Positions 1-12,600 of a stretch of DNA of 64,000 bases are shown in pieces. Under the pieces are notes generated by a model. The model ran no database searches, was not told the origin of the DNA, and worked only from the letters and a program-made list of their open reading frames with translations. The stretch is from Corydoras sp. C115 (Eukaryota; Chordata; Actinopteri; Siluriformes; Callichthyidae). The DNA is taken from NCBI GenBank assembly GCA_019802505.1, contig JAFMOC010000207.1, forward strand, positions 87,001-151,000. The letters are read 5' to 3'. Both the position numbers and the translations under genes were made by a program. Each line of letters opens with the position of its first letter. Position 1 is the first letter of the stretch.

Positions 1-290
1 CAGTGCTAGGGATTTCCCGGTTCGAATCCCAATCTGGATGGAGGTTCCATGTTCTCCCCGTGTCCACGTGGGTTTCCTCAGGGTTGTCCAGTTTCCTCCC
101 ACAGTCCAAAAACATGGATCAAGTCAATTGAGTTCTCCAAATTGCCCCATATAGAGTGTGTCTGTGTGTGTGTGTGAGTGTGTGCCCAGCGATAGATTGG
201 CGTCCTGTCCTGGGTGTGATCTGCCCAGCACCCGAAACGTTCTCCCTGGGATGGGTATGGGGAACCCTCCTGCTCTGCGACCCACTTTTA
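1..290 (+). repeat. SINE-A copy cut by the window edge
   Basis: This is the main dispersed repeat of the window, first seen here without its 5' end. A complete copy is about 340 bp. It starts with a tRNA-like promoter: an A box like TGGCTTAGTGG and a B box like GGTTCGAATCC. A conserved body with TTTCCATGTTCTCCCCGTGT follows, then a GTGTGTGAGTG stretch, a variable C run, and a tail ending GGATAAAGCGGAAGATAATGG with GATG or AATG repeats. The architecture matches DANA/mermaid-type (V-SINE) elements of fish. Later SINE-A entries list only what differs. Confidence 0.85.
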
Positions 291-1032
291 GGTCGCAACC
301 TACCATTTAAAAATTGGTCAACCCTCAACCCTCACATTTAGTTCTCCTCCATCACTAATCCTCACGGACTCCACACGGTTGATTCCGCACCGTCACTCGG
401 ACCGAATCGGACCTCCGGCGGTTATTTCCGACTCCAGGAATTCTGAGCGTCGTTAACCCGAGCCAGACCCGTCAGCCCGGTCCCTAAAGGCCTCCCTATT
501 TTTCAGTCTCTGTCGTTTGTCATCATGCGCTCCATCACCCAGGTGTGTGTGTGGGGAAGGGGGGGTGAAGTGAAGTGTGTCTGGGGATCATTTTGCATTC
601 ATCGGATAAATCTACCACAGGTCCCTCGGTCAGCGGGTTTAGAGAGAGGACGGTAAAGAGAGGGAAGCCTGGAGCCCCGCGAGAACCATGCGGACGACAA
701 GCAGCCCGACTTCTCCTACTCTTAAATCACGGCACGACCCTTTAACCACCCCATACCCCCCACTCCCCCCCCCTTCACCGACGTGTCTCACATCCATCAC
801 TGTGGCCGTTCCCGGGTGGCGCGGTGAGTCAGCATCCTCCATTCCTTTGCCCTCAGAATCACTGTGCTATTCAATGCACAGCCACTAGGGGTCAGGGGAG
901 GGCATGAAAACAGCTGCATTATCTGCGCTGTCCATGACAGAATATGTTCTGGACTATGGAATGGAACTGTAGAACCACAAAGTCCATCTGTACAGATTCT
1001 CAGACTCTGACATGGTTAACATGGTCTCCTCT
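291..1032. other. MLYCD intron 4, no gene seen
   Basis: The sequence looks unique. It has short C-rich runs and, near 970-1030, a scrap of a dispersed repeat containing ACAAAGTCCATCTGTA. No exon-like open frame with splice sites is visible. It is intronic if the last MLYCD exon lies beyond the left edge. Confidence 0.5.
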
Positions 1033-1277
1033 GCCGGCACGGTGGCTTAGTGGTTAGCATGTTCTCCTCTCAGCGATAGGGATTCCCGGTTTGAATCCCA
1101 ATCTGGGTGGAGATTCCATGTTCTCCGTGTCTGCGTGGGTTTTCGCTGGGTTCTCCGGTTTCCTCCCACAGTCCAAAAACATGGATCAAGCCCCATATTG
1201 AGTTTGTGTGAGTGAGTGTGTGTCCACTGTTTAGATTGGTGACCCTAGTAGAGGATAAAGTGGAAGACAATGGATGG
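1033..1277 (+). repeat. SINE-A copy, internally deleted
   Basis: Both the A and B boxes are present and the copy ends in the GGATAAAGTGGAAGACAATGG tail. The middle (the C-run segment) is missing, so the copy is about 245 bp. Confidence 0.85.
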
Positions 1278-2097
1278 AGTCCAGATGCGTATCTGCCTCC
1301 ACAGCGGTGGTATTAATCCCCATCAGCCCCGTGTTTGCTCCGTCTTGGTTCTCCTGCAGCCGTCTTGCGCGATGTTACGACATCTCTCCCGAGAGCCTCT
1401 TAACGGGGTTTAACCTCCATCACGCCAATGGCCACGCTGCACTTTATTTCATCAGCGCTCGCACTAAGAAGTCATTTAAATCCACGCACTGCAGGACTTG
1501 GCGCAACCTCGGCACCAGGCAGCGGAACCACGCTCGGGCCACTCTTCCCTCGTCCACCACGTGGAAGGGACGATTTAAAAACGCACTCTGACAAATTGGA
1601 CGTCCACGCCGACGGTGCACCGCGAGGAAGGAACGTGCTCAGTCGGTGGAATGAGCCAGTGATGTAATCTGGAGGTTCTCTGAGAACGCCGTCATCGGCT
1701 CAAGCTGTGCTCGCAAGTTAAAGCTGCCGAGGAGGCCCGCTCCAATCGCGTTGGCACGAGCGCCGGATCACGTTCTCCTCTCGAGTACCGTCATGTGATT
1801 GAAGACTCGGCCTGCTAATGGACCACGAAGGTGAAAAGCCTGAGCTCAGCACATTCCATTAGCTTTATCTGCAAGCTCCCTGTGATGGAACCAGAGTCGG
1901 GCCAGCAGAGGAACATATGTACGGGTTCTGTAATTACATCAGTGGTTCAGTGCTGGGACCCTGAGACTTTAACTCAGAGGAGGAATCTAATGGACTATGT
2001 TTAAGGAACTCCGACTGCCTATGGGAGGTCTTCATACCATTTAGTATAATACTCTACTATTACCAAACATTCTGGGAATGTTTATTAGAACCCTCAC
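1278..2097. other. MLYCD intron 4, unique sequence
   Basis: There are no repeats I recognise and no supported exon. Short open frames here lack splice sites and protein similarity that I can see. Confidence 0.5.
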
Positions 2098-2250
2098 CTG
2101 CAGCTCACGCACGACCCTCTTAATGAGGTAATTGCCAAGCTCCACCCCCTGCAGCCCGGCCTGGGTGGAGGAGATGGAGTAGAAGATAGCGCTGTTGATC
2201 TTCTCCGTCTCTTCCGTGGCATCCAGGGTGGCGAACTCCCTCACGATGCT
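2098..2250 (-). CDS. mlycd: mlycd exon 4
   Basis: 51 codons, phase 0 at both ends. It begins SIVREFATLDATEETEK and ends VVRELQ. The acceptor CTCTCAG and donor GTGAGGG fit consensus. It is followed on the minus strand by an intron that leaves the window. Confidence 0.92.
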
Positions 2251-3041
2251 CTGAGAGCGAGAGAACAATGGTCACATGACCCACGACTATTCCCCATGTG
2301 GCATCACAATGTATAATATACTGAACAACATACTAAACACCACTCGCTACCATCATCTGTCACATGGGACGGAGATCGCTCACCTGGATGTTGTCTGAAA
2401 TCTCCGGCGTGAGGGCCACGTGTAGAACCACCAGAGGTTCTCCAGGCATGGAGGCATGGGTGAAGGCGTAGCAGCGTCTGTACGGCCCGACTCTGCGCTT
2501 GATGTCGGTCCAGTTACGCACCGGATGAACCGCCTCGTACCTGAAAGAACACCATGAGGCTTATTTAAACGTCTAATGCACCGTTTTAGAATGTTCCCGT
2601 CAACGGTCTGCAGAGCCCAGTTCAGTAAAAGGTCAATTTAAATCTAGGGTTCTAAACCAGGTCCTGGCATCACCTTATTGTGTACTGGGGCAGTCACAGG
2701 CATGTGGTTAGGGAAGAGCCCTTCGACCTGGTTTAGAACCCTACAGGTTAAATTGACCTTTTACTGAACTGGGATCTGCAGACCGCTGACGAGAACGTTC
2801 TGAAATGGTGCGTTAGATGTAAAATAAACCTCATCGTCCTGGCATCACCTTATTGTGTACTGGGGCAATCGTAGGCTTGTGATTAAGGAACAGCCCTGCG
2901 ACCTGAAGGCCCCTGGTTTGATTCCCAATCCAACCAGAACTATGGATGAAGTGCACTTGGGCAAGGCAACTAACCCCAATTGCTCCCCGGGCGTCATGTA
3001 CAGTGTTGCCCACCACTCTGGGCATGTGTGCTCACTTCACT

Positions 3042-3076
<35 letters not shown>

Positions 3077-6000
3077 CTCTGTGTGCAAATACAACACTAG
3101 AGTGATGTCCATGTCTGGGGGAGATGCTTACTGGCTGATCTTCTGCAGGAGCTCGCATGGAGACTGCCAGGTGATCCTCTCGAGACGCAGGAGCCCGACG
3201 GAGAACCATTCCGACAGGAGGCTCTTTAAAGTGCTATTGAGATCCTACAAACATCAAAGAAGCAAAGTAAACAACCGGTAACCGTGAGCCTGATTCAATT
3301 CACTCCACATGTTCAGACTCATGAGTCAAAAGAACTGACCCCCACAATGAGCCTGATTCAATTCACTCCACATGTTCAGACTCATGAGTCAAAAGCACTG
3401 CCCCCCACAACCCCTTCTCCTTATAGTTTACACAGTACAGCACCCCCACTGGGTCACATACAGTACTGCTAAGTGACCTAGATTTTATTTTTTAGACCTG
3501 ACCTCCACTGAACTCAAGTCGTGGGTCATTCTATAGTCCGTCACACCCGCTACAGACCCTTTAATTAATGTATACGGGTGATTAATATGGATCAGATGAG
3601 TGAGTAATGGACCATCTCACCTTTGTATACTACCTAGGAAAAAAGACGGGATAAGACTTCTGCACACGCGCCTTCCTTTACCTCAAGAGCCAGCGCCCGA
3701 GACGTTCTCCCCTGGATGGGCATGGGGAACCCCCCCCCCTGCAACCCTTTAAGAGGATAAAGCGGACGATAATGGATGGATGGAATTCTCTTCGTTCTCC
3801 TGCAGGATGGTGCAGGGTGGTGCAGGGTGGTGCAGGGCGTGGCAGGGAGGTGCAGGGTGTGGCAGGGAGGTGCAGGGTGGGGCAGCATGCTGACGGTGGA
3901 TGTTCAAACTGATGTAATGGCTGTGCACCGATGGTGTAATGGCCAGACCTGCACCGATCGCTGCACAGGAGGATCGCTGCACACGTTTATGGAGGAACTC
4001 CTATAGATATTAAAGCTAGAACCCCCCCCCCCCCTGAGGTGCAAGTCTTGGCTGAAAAGACACCCCCCCCCCCACCGGAGCAGATCTAATAACTTCACCT
4101 GAGAGGCAAACAAACGAGCCGGCAGACAGAAAATCTGATTTGTGGAAATCCATCGCTCTGCGGGACTCGGCGGAACCGACTGCAGAACATCAGGAGGACG
4201 AGGCGAGACGATGATGCACTGCAGCGTCCAGCGTCTGCACCATGGGGGCGATAGTAAGTGGACACCCCGCTGTTAACCAGTAGTCAAGCTCTTGAGGTAA
4301 AGGAAGGTGCGTGTGCAGAAGTCCTATCCCGTCACATTTCCCAGAGGTCAGATGGTCCATCACTCACTCATCTGATCCACGTTAATCACCCGTAGTCATT
4401 AATTGAGGGGTCGTTAGTGGGTGTGACGGACTATAGAACTATATGGAGGTCAGGCACCGGTGTTCGGTCTAAAAATAAAACCTAGTTCACTTGCAGTTCA
4501 GGTGATGCTCATGAAGACGGCGAGCGTCCCAGCAGGTCGTCCAACTCACTGTCCTTTCCCGTCAGTCAGAGCCCTAGTTTGGACCCCCCCCCTCCCCCGC
4601 GCCGTGGCCCTCATTACCCACATTTCCAAACATTACGGAACATTTAGCTCAATTTGGATGACAAATGACATCCGTGTATGAGATATGGCTCTTTAATAAT
4701 CCTGCTGCCTCGCAAAGGGCTGAATACCCCCCCCCCCCCACCCCATCATCCCACAGCTAATATACAGCCCGGGGCCTCGGTCCAAACGGCAGCGGCAGGC
4801 TGCATATGACACGCGCCTGCAGATATAAATAAGTTATGGCCTTATAGGTATCCCAGTTTGCATCTGCTATTAACACGCGGCCCCTCGGTTCCTCCACTGG
4901 CAGCTTTTCCAGAAGCACTTAGAACAGGGCATGCTTTAATACCGCAGCTGCTGCTCGGCTTTTAAAGGAGGAACCGCTCCAAATCATTTCCATTATAATG
5001 AACAGGGAGGCGGCACAGTGGCTTAGTGGTCATCACGTTCTCCTCTCAGCGCTGGGCATCTGGGTGGAGTTTCCATGTCCTCCCCGTGTCCGCGTGGGTT
5101 TCCTCTGGGTTCTCTGGTTCCTTCCTCCCACAGATCAAAAACATGGATGAAGGTCAACTGAATTCTCCAAAGTGCCCCATATAGAGTGTGTCTGTGTGAG
5201 GAGTGAGTGTGTGTCCACTGATAGATTGGCGTCCTGTCCTGGGTGTATCTATCCAGCGCCTGAGACGTTCTCCCCTGGATGGGCATGGGGAACCCCCCCC
5301 CCCTCCAGTAGATGATTAAGTGGGAAATAACGAATGAATGAATATTTAGCCAAAACCCTGCGTCTCCTCCCACAGTCCAAAACCATGCATCTAAGGTAAA
5401 TTATATGCTCCAAATTGCCCCATATAGAGTGTGTGTGTGTGTTAGTGAGTGTTCCCAGCAATAGATTGGCGTCCCGTCCTGGGTGTATCTGCCCAGCGCC
5501 CGAAACGTTCTCCCCTGGATGGACATGGGGAACCCCCCCTGACCCTAATAAAGGATTAAAGGATTAAGCAGAAGATGATGGATGGATGAATAGGGAGCGA
5601 GAGACGAGGGGCAAACGCAAAGGAACCACAGTACTGAGCACACAGCATTGAACATTGAGCATGATGTGGACAAAAGTTTTGGGAAACACCTTTAAATCGT
5701 TAGATTTGGTTCTTTACATCAGTTCTACTGCCATGGCTTTTTAAGAACCAAGCACTGTGAACAAATGGATGCTTTCCGCTTTGTAAAAACAGTTTGGGGA
5801 GGGCCCGGGCATACTCTTTAACAGCATACATGCTTTCTTATATGTTTTTCTTATATGTTCTCCGCTGATCAGGACCCCCACAGAGCTGGCATCAGGTGGT
5901 GGATGAGTCTCAGCACTGCAATGAACTACAACGTGCATCCATGTGGAAGACACATGGAGGTGTATCTAATAAAGTGGCCGGTGAGTGTGAATTCCCAGAG

Positions 6001-8593
6001 GATTATTGCTGGAAAAATATTTCAAGGTCAGATTTTTTTTTTTTCCTATATTGTAAAACCTATAAAGCGTCACTGCATTCTGAAGCACTAAGATGGCAGC
6101 AGCTCCCCCTTGTGGACAATTCGGTTAAATATAACTGAATTACGAGGATGTACAGATGTTACAGACAATTAAAATTGTTTTAATTGTATTTAAGAAAAAA
6201 ATTAAGTAGTAAAAATTTAAAGTCGTAATTAATCCAAATATTGAACATCGATGAGTCATGTGATCAGGCAGCATGGTGGTTTAGTGATTAGCATGTTCTC
6301 CTCTCAGCAATAGGGATTCCCGGTTTGAATCCCAATCTGGGTGGAGTTTTCATGTTCTCCCCGTGGGTTTCCTCTGGGTTTTCCGGTTTCCTCCCACAGT
6401 CCAAAAACATGGATCAAGGGCAATTGAATTCTCCAAATTGCCCCATATAGAGTGTGTCTGTGTGAGTGAGTGTGTGCCCAGCGATAGATTGGCGCCCTGT
6501 CCTGGGTGTATCTGCCCAGCGACCCAAACGTTCTCCCCCTGGATGGGCATGGGGAACCCCCCCCCAGCCGCAATCCTAGTAGAGGATAAAGCGGAAGATA
6601 ATGGATGGATGAGTCATGTGATGGGAGGCACGGTGGTTGGCATGTTCTCCTCAGCAATAGGGATTTTCAGTTCGAATTCCAATCTGGGTGGAGTTTCCAT
6701 GTTCTCCCCGTGTCCCCGTGGGTTTCCTCCGGGTTCTCAGGTTTCCTCCCACAGTCCAGAAACATGGATCAAGGTCAAATGAATTCTCCAAATTGCCCCA
6801 TATAGAGTGTGTCTATCTGTCCAGCACCCGAAACGTTCTCCCCCGGATGGGTATGGGGAACCTCCCCCCCTTCCACGTGACCTATATTATAATATAATAA
6901 CTCACGCTCGTATAAGGTAATGGATGGATGGGAGTCATGTGATCTGGTCTCACATCCATTTCAGGACCGGGATTCGGGTTCTGCTGAAAATATTCTCCCA
7001 AATGTTCCACATCGCCGGAACATCATACGATTTGGCCGCATCGTCTCGGAGGCGCGGCGGCAGCGCGGACCGGCGCCATAAATCATTTCACGCTCCCTTT
7101 AAAGAGTGTCGCCTCCTGTCAGTTCGGAGTTCAGACGCCTCTATTGACCATGCGCGTCTTAATCATTCTCCAATCAGGCTCTTAATAGAGCTTTTAGGAG
7201 GCCATTAGGCGCGAGCCGCTTTGAATGTCAGCCGGGCTTTAACGCCAAATTAAATCACGCTGTAATCAGGAACTAATGAGAGAACCGTTCTGTTTTCAGC
7301 AGAACAGATATGACTTCCCTCTCCTGAGTTCTCCGGTGGATCAGATCCGAGATTACCTCTCCACTTTCAAACTGAACAGAAGTTATATGGAGAAAAGTTA
7401 CAGGAGGTGGGGGGGGGGGTTCCCCATGCACATTTAGGGGAGAACATTTCAGGCGCTGGGCAGATAAACCCAGGACAGGACGGCTATCTATTACTGAGCA
7501 AACACACTCTATATGGGGCAATTTGGAGAATTCAATTCACCTTGATCCCTGTGATTGTGGGAGGAAACCGGAGAACCCGGTGGAAACCCACGCGGACACG
7601 GGGAGAACATGGAAACTCCACCCAGATTGGGATTCGAACCTGGATCCCCAGCGCAGAGAGTCAGAGGTGTTATAATAATAATTAATGATAATCAAACCGC
7701 TGGCTGAGCATTTTGTATGCAACAGTTTGGGGAAGGCCCCTCATATTCCTGCAGGACAGTGTCCAGTGGTCATGGTTGGATGAAACTGGTGTGGAGAACC
7801 GAACTGATCCAGCAATTTTTGAGAATTCAATTGACTTGACCCATGTTTTTGGACTGTGGGAGGAAACCGGAGAACCCGGAGGAAACCCAGACGGACACGG
7901 GGAGAACATGGAAACTCCACGGTGGCAAATGCGGCACGGTGGCTTAGTGGTTAGCATGTTCTCTCAGCCCTAGGGAATCCCAATCTGGGTGGAGTTTCCA
8001 TGTTCTCCCCGTGTCCGTGTGGGTTTCCTCCGGGTTCTCCGTTTCCTCCCACAGTCCAAAAAACATGGATCAAGGTCAATTGAATTCTCCAAATTGCCCC
8101 ATATAGAGTGTGTATGTCTGTGTGTGAGTGTGTGTCCAGTGATAAATTGGGGTCCTGTCCTGGGTGTATCTGCCCAGCACCCGAAACTTTCTCCCCTGGA
8201 TGGGCATGGGGAACCCCCCCCTTGCGACCCTAATAGAGGATAAAGCGGAAGATAATGGATGGATTTTATTATTATAACACTTTGTCCTCTCAGGGTGGGA
8301 ACCCAGGTTCGAATCCCAATCTGGGTGGAGTTTCCATGTTCTCCCCATGTCCATGTGGGATTCCTCTGAGTTCTCCGGTGTCCTCCCACAGTCCAAAAAC
8401 ATGAATTCAAGGTGAATTGGCTGCTCCTAATTGCCCCTGTATAGTCTGTGTGTGTGAGTGAGTATTTGTGCCCAGAGTTAATTGCGCTGTTCTGGGTGTA
8501 TCTGCTAACCGCCCCAGGGTGAACATATTAGATCACTCCTGCAGCACTGCATCTTGGGCCGAACTTACTGCTGACCAGCAGCATTTGCTCAGC

Positions 8594-8677
<84 letters not shown>

Positions 8678-9618
8678 CACCGCTTGTTTGTATGCTCCGG
8701 GCTAAAGCGCCACCTCCTTCAGCTCTGACTACCTTTGTGGGGCAAAAGTCACGCAGTATGAATCTATGTAACCTTCACGCCTGGGGAAACCGGATACCCC
8801 GGGGGTGGGGGGGTAAGTGGGTGAGAGGGCACTGCTGACGTGATGTAAACACTCACGTGTTCTACTGTTTCCAAATACAAACGAGTGTGGAATGCCATCA
8901 GCTGCCCGAGTATGAAGACAACGTCCACGCTGTATTCACTGGATGTTATGATCTCCATCTGTACGAGGGGTGGGACATTTGACAGGACAGGGGCACGAGG
9001 GGTGAAGTGGGGGAAAGGGCGCTGCTGACGTGGGGCACTTTAATATGCAACAGATACACAAGGAATGAAGACATTATAAATATCCTACATCACCAGCACA
9101 TGATTTATTAGAACGCTGATGCTTCTTAATCCACTATATGGACATAAGTTTATGGACACCCTTCATATCACACCCACAGCTTTGATCTGTCCATCCCAAA
9201 TTTTTGCTATGAATTTTTTCAGCTTTGACTTACTGGAATTGCTTTAAAAAAGATTTGAGTGTTTGTGTTTGAGGTAGGGGATTTTAAACACATTTATCTG
9301 GAAGAGCATCTGTAGGGTTCTCCATTCTGTTTAGTTAATGTCAAGGTTTTGTATAGATCAGTCGAAATCCTCAACCCCACTCATCATGTCTTTGTATATC
9401 CTGGTTTGTGCACTACGGGCCTTCCCCAAACTGTTCCCATAAACAGCACCTGGCTGGGTGCGTGAATTTCCACACCTATTACAATGGTGTTCCGATGCTC
9501 AGTCCATATAATGTATAAGTGTCAAACTCATAATTTACATTGGGCTATTATTGTTATTAATGGACTGGCAATATGGTTTTTCGGACCATGCTCATTTGTT
9601 TAAATTTGTATGATTTTA

Positions 9619-9655
<37 letters not shown>

Positions 9656-12600
9656 TTCAAAGTTATTTAATTCTATAGCGCTTTTTACAACAGTATTGTC
9701 AAAAGCGGCTTTACAGAACGAAAAGCCTTTAAACCCCCAAAGAGCAAGCTGAAGTGACAGTGGCAAGAAAAAAACTCCCGTTATGTTGTTATTTAAGGAA
9801 GAAACCTTGTGAGGGCTGAGGCTCAGTGGGGGACTCATCCTCCTTGAGCGGCCGGGCAGCAACAACATTTTTATGGAGGAACATTTTTATGAGGAGCAGA
9901 AACCAAGAGCAAAATAAAAAATATTTTAATTATTTTTACGTTTGTGGAAAAGCATCATTTTTATTTCATTTTTTCATTTTTTTTTTTTTTTGCAGCATGT
10001 TCATAGCTGTAACTTTTGTAATTTTGACAGATATTTTAATAGAAAGCAAAATATTTTAAGTTACAACAAAAAGTTGAAGTTTATTTATTGTGGAATAATA
10101 CTTCTGTCTGTTTGTATTCCTATTCATGTTTAGAAAACTTAGAACCTTAGAAACCTAGAGTCTTGGCCCCCGGTGCGATGGGGGTTTGATATGGTGTATA
10201 TGCAGACCTACCGTGGTATGAGGGAGGGAGCCCGAAATGAAAGGTCTTAAAAGTTGCATACTGCAGCTTTAATAATAATAATTCATTCATTCATTATCTC
10301 CCGCTTTATCCTCTATTAGGGTCGCGGTGGGGTTCCCCATGCCCATCCAGGGGAGAACGTTTCGGGCGCTGGGCAGAGACACCCAGGACAGGGCACCATT
10401 CCATCGCTGGGCAAACACTCACTCGCACAGACACACTCTATATGGGGCAATTTGAAGAACTCAATTGGCTTGATTCATGTTTTTGGACTGTGGGAGGAAA
10501 CCGGAGAACCCGGAGGAAACCCACGCGGATACGGGGAGAACATGGAAACTCCACCCAGATGGGGATTCGAACCGGGAATCCCTATTGCTGAGAGGCGAAC
10601 GTGCTAACCACTAAGCCACCGTGCCGCCCATAATAATAATAATAATAAGTTCGATTTATATAGTGGGCTTAGTGGTTAGCTCATATGGCTCTCAGCACTG
10701 GGAATTCCCGGTTCGAATCCCAATCTGGGTGGAGTTTCCATGTTCTCCCCGTGACCATGTGGGTTTGCTCCGGGTTCTCTGCTTTCCTCCCTCAGTCCAA
10801 AAACATAACACCTAAAAACCATAACACCTAAAGTCTTGTGGTTTATATGCAGACCTACCGTGGTAAGAGGGAGGGAGCCCGAAATGAAAGGTCCCAAAAG
10901 TTGCATACAGCATGGGTCAAACGGGTCTGCTCTTTAATGGATGTATATTTAGGAGGGACTGTGTTTTATAGGGTTGTGGGGTTATTATTTACCCTCAAAT
11001 GCGGGCTGTCTGTAATTTTGGTGGTGATGTCCAGCAGGTCCGCACGGAGGTCCACCAATGGTAAATTTGGTCATTTACTGGACGCTTTTATCCAAAGCGA
11101 CTTACAAGGTGAGCACAGGGTTAATCACAACATCCCTGGAGCAATGAGGGTTAAGGGTCTTGCTCAAGGACCCACATTGGTAACTTAAGAGGACCTGGGA
11201 TTTGAACCGCCAACCTTCAGGTTGACAGCCCAACGCCCTGACCACTGAGCTACCACTCCCCGCGACCCTAAACATGTACTTTTAGTGTTCATTAAATGTT
11301 TATCCTGTTTGGCCCACGACCTAAAGGTCCCAAAACTTGCATACTGCAGCTTTAAAGGGTCAAACGGGTCTGCTCTTTAATGGATGTATATTTAGGAGGG
11401 AGGGGGTTCTATGGGGTGGTGGGGTTCTTATTTACCCTCAAATGCGGGCTGTCGGTAATTTTGGAGGTGATGTCCAGCAGGTCGGCCCGGAGGTCCACCA
11501 GGAACTTGACCCCCCTGGGGGTATCTGGGGGTGAGGCAGTAGCGCAGGCGGTCCTCTGACTGCAACACATTCTCCCTGTGTCCGTGTGGGTTTCCTCCGG
11601 GTTCTCCGGTTTCCTCCCACAGTCCAAAAACATGGATCAAGGTCAGTTGAATTCTCCAAATTGCCCCATATAGAGTGTGTCTGTGTGTCCAGCAATAGAT
11701 TGGCACCCTGTGCTGGGTGTATCTGCCCAGTGCCCGAAACGTTCTCCCCTGGATGGGTATGGGGAAAAGGGTGAACGGAAAGGACGTATTTCTATTCATA
11801 CTGCAGCTTTAAAGGTTCAAACGGGTCAGCTCTTTAATGGATGTATATTTAGGAGGGAGGGTGTTCTATAGGGTGGCACCCAAAACGTTCTTCCCTGGAT
11901 GGGCATAGGCATGGGGAACCCTCCACCCCTCACCCCCGCGACCCTAAACATATACATTTAGTGTTCATTAAATGTTTATCCTGTTTGGCCCACGACCTAA
12001 AGGTCCCAAAACTTGCATACTGCAGCTTTAATGGGTCAAACGGGTCAGCTCTTTAATGGATGTATATTTAGGAGGGAGGGTGTTCTATAGGGTGGCACCT
12101 GAAACGTTCTTCCCTGGATGGGCATAGGCATGGGGAACCCTCCACCCCTCCACCCCTCACCTCCGCGACCCTAAACATATACTTTTAGTGTTCATTAAAT
12201 GTTTATGCTGTTTGGCCCACGACCTAAAGGTCCCAAAACTTGCATACTGCAGCTTTAAAGGGTCAAACGGGTCAGCGCTTTAATGGATGTATATTTAGGA
12301 GGGAGGGTGTTCTATAGGGTGGCACCCGAAACGTTCTTCCCTGGATGGGCATAGGCATGGGGAACCCTCCACCCCTCACCCCCGCGACCCTAAACATATA
12401 CATTTAGTGTTCATTAAATGTTTATCCTGTTTGGCTCACGACCTAAAGGTCCCAAAACTTGCATACTGCAGCTTTAAAGGGTCAAACGGGTCAGCGCTTT
12501 AATGGATGTATATTTAGGAGGGAGGGTGTTCTATAGGGTGGCACCTGAAACGTTCTTCCCTGGATGGGCATAGGCATGGGGAACCCTCCACCCTCCACCC

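Larger units (their letters stand above)
3467..4498. mobile_element. Foldback-like element, ~220-bp inverted arms
   Basis: The left arm (about 3467-3688) is matched by its reverse complement at about 4275-4498. The left contains CTGCACACGCGCCTTCCTTT and the right AAAGGAAGGTGCGTGTGCAG. The outer ends also match (TAGATTTTATTTTTTAGACC against its complement). The roughly 590-bp centre holds a SINE-A tail fragment, a small minisatellite and C runs, with no transposase frame. It looks like a non-autonomous long-TIR DNA element. Confidence 0.7.

Noticed and set aside
8599..8676. CRISPR-like or regular spaced array
   Set aside because: The tandem structures here are simple repeats, minisatellites or SINE arrays in a vertebrate nuclear genome; there are no unique equal-length spacers and no cas genes.
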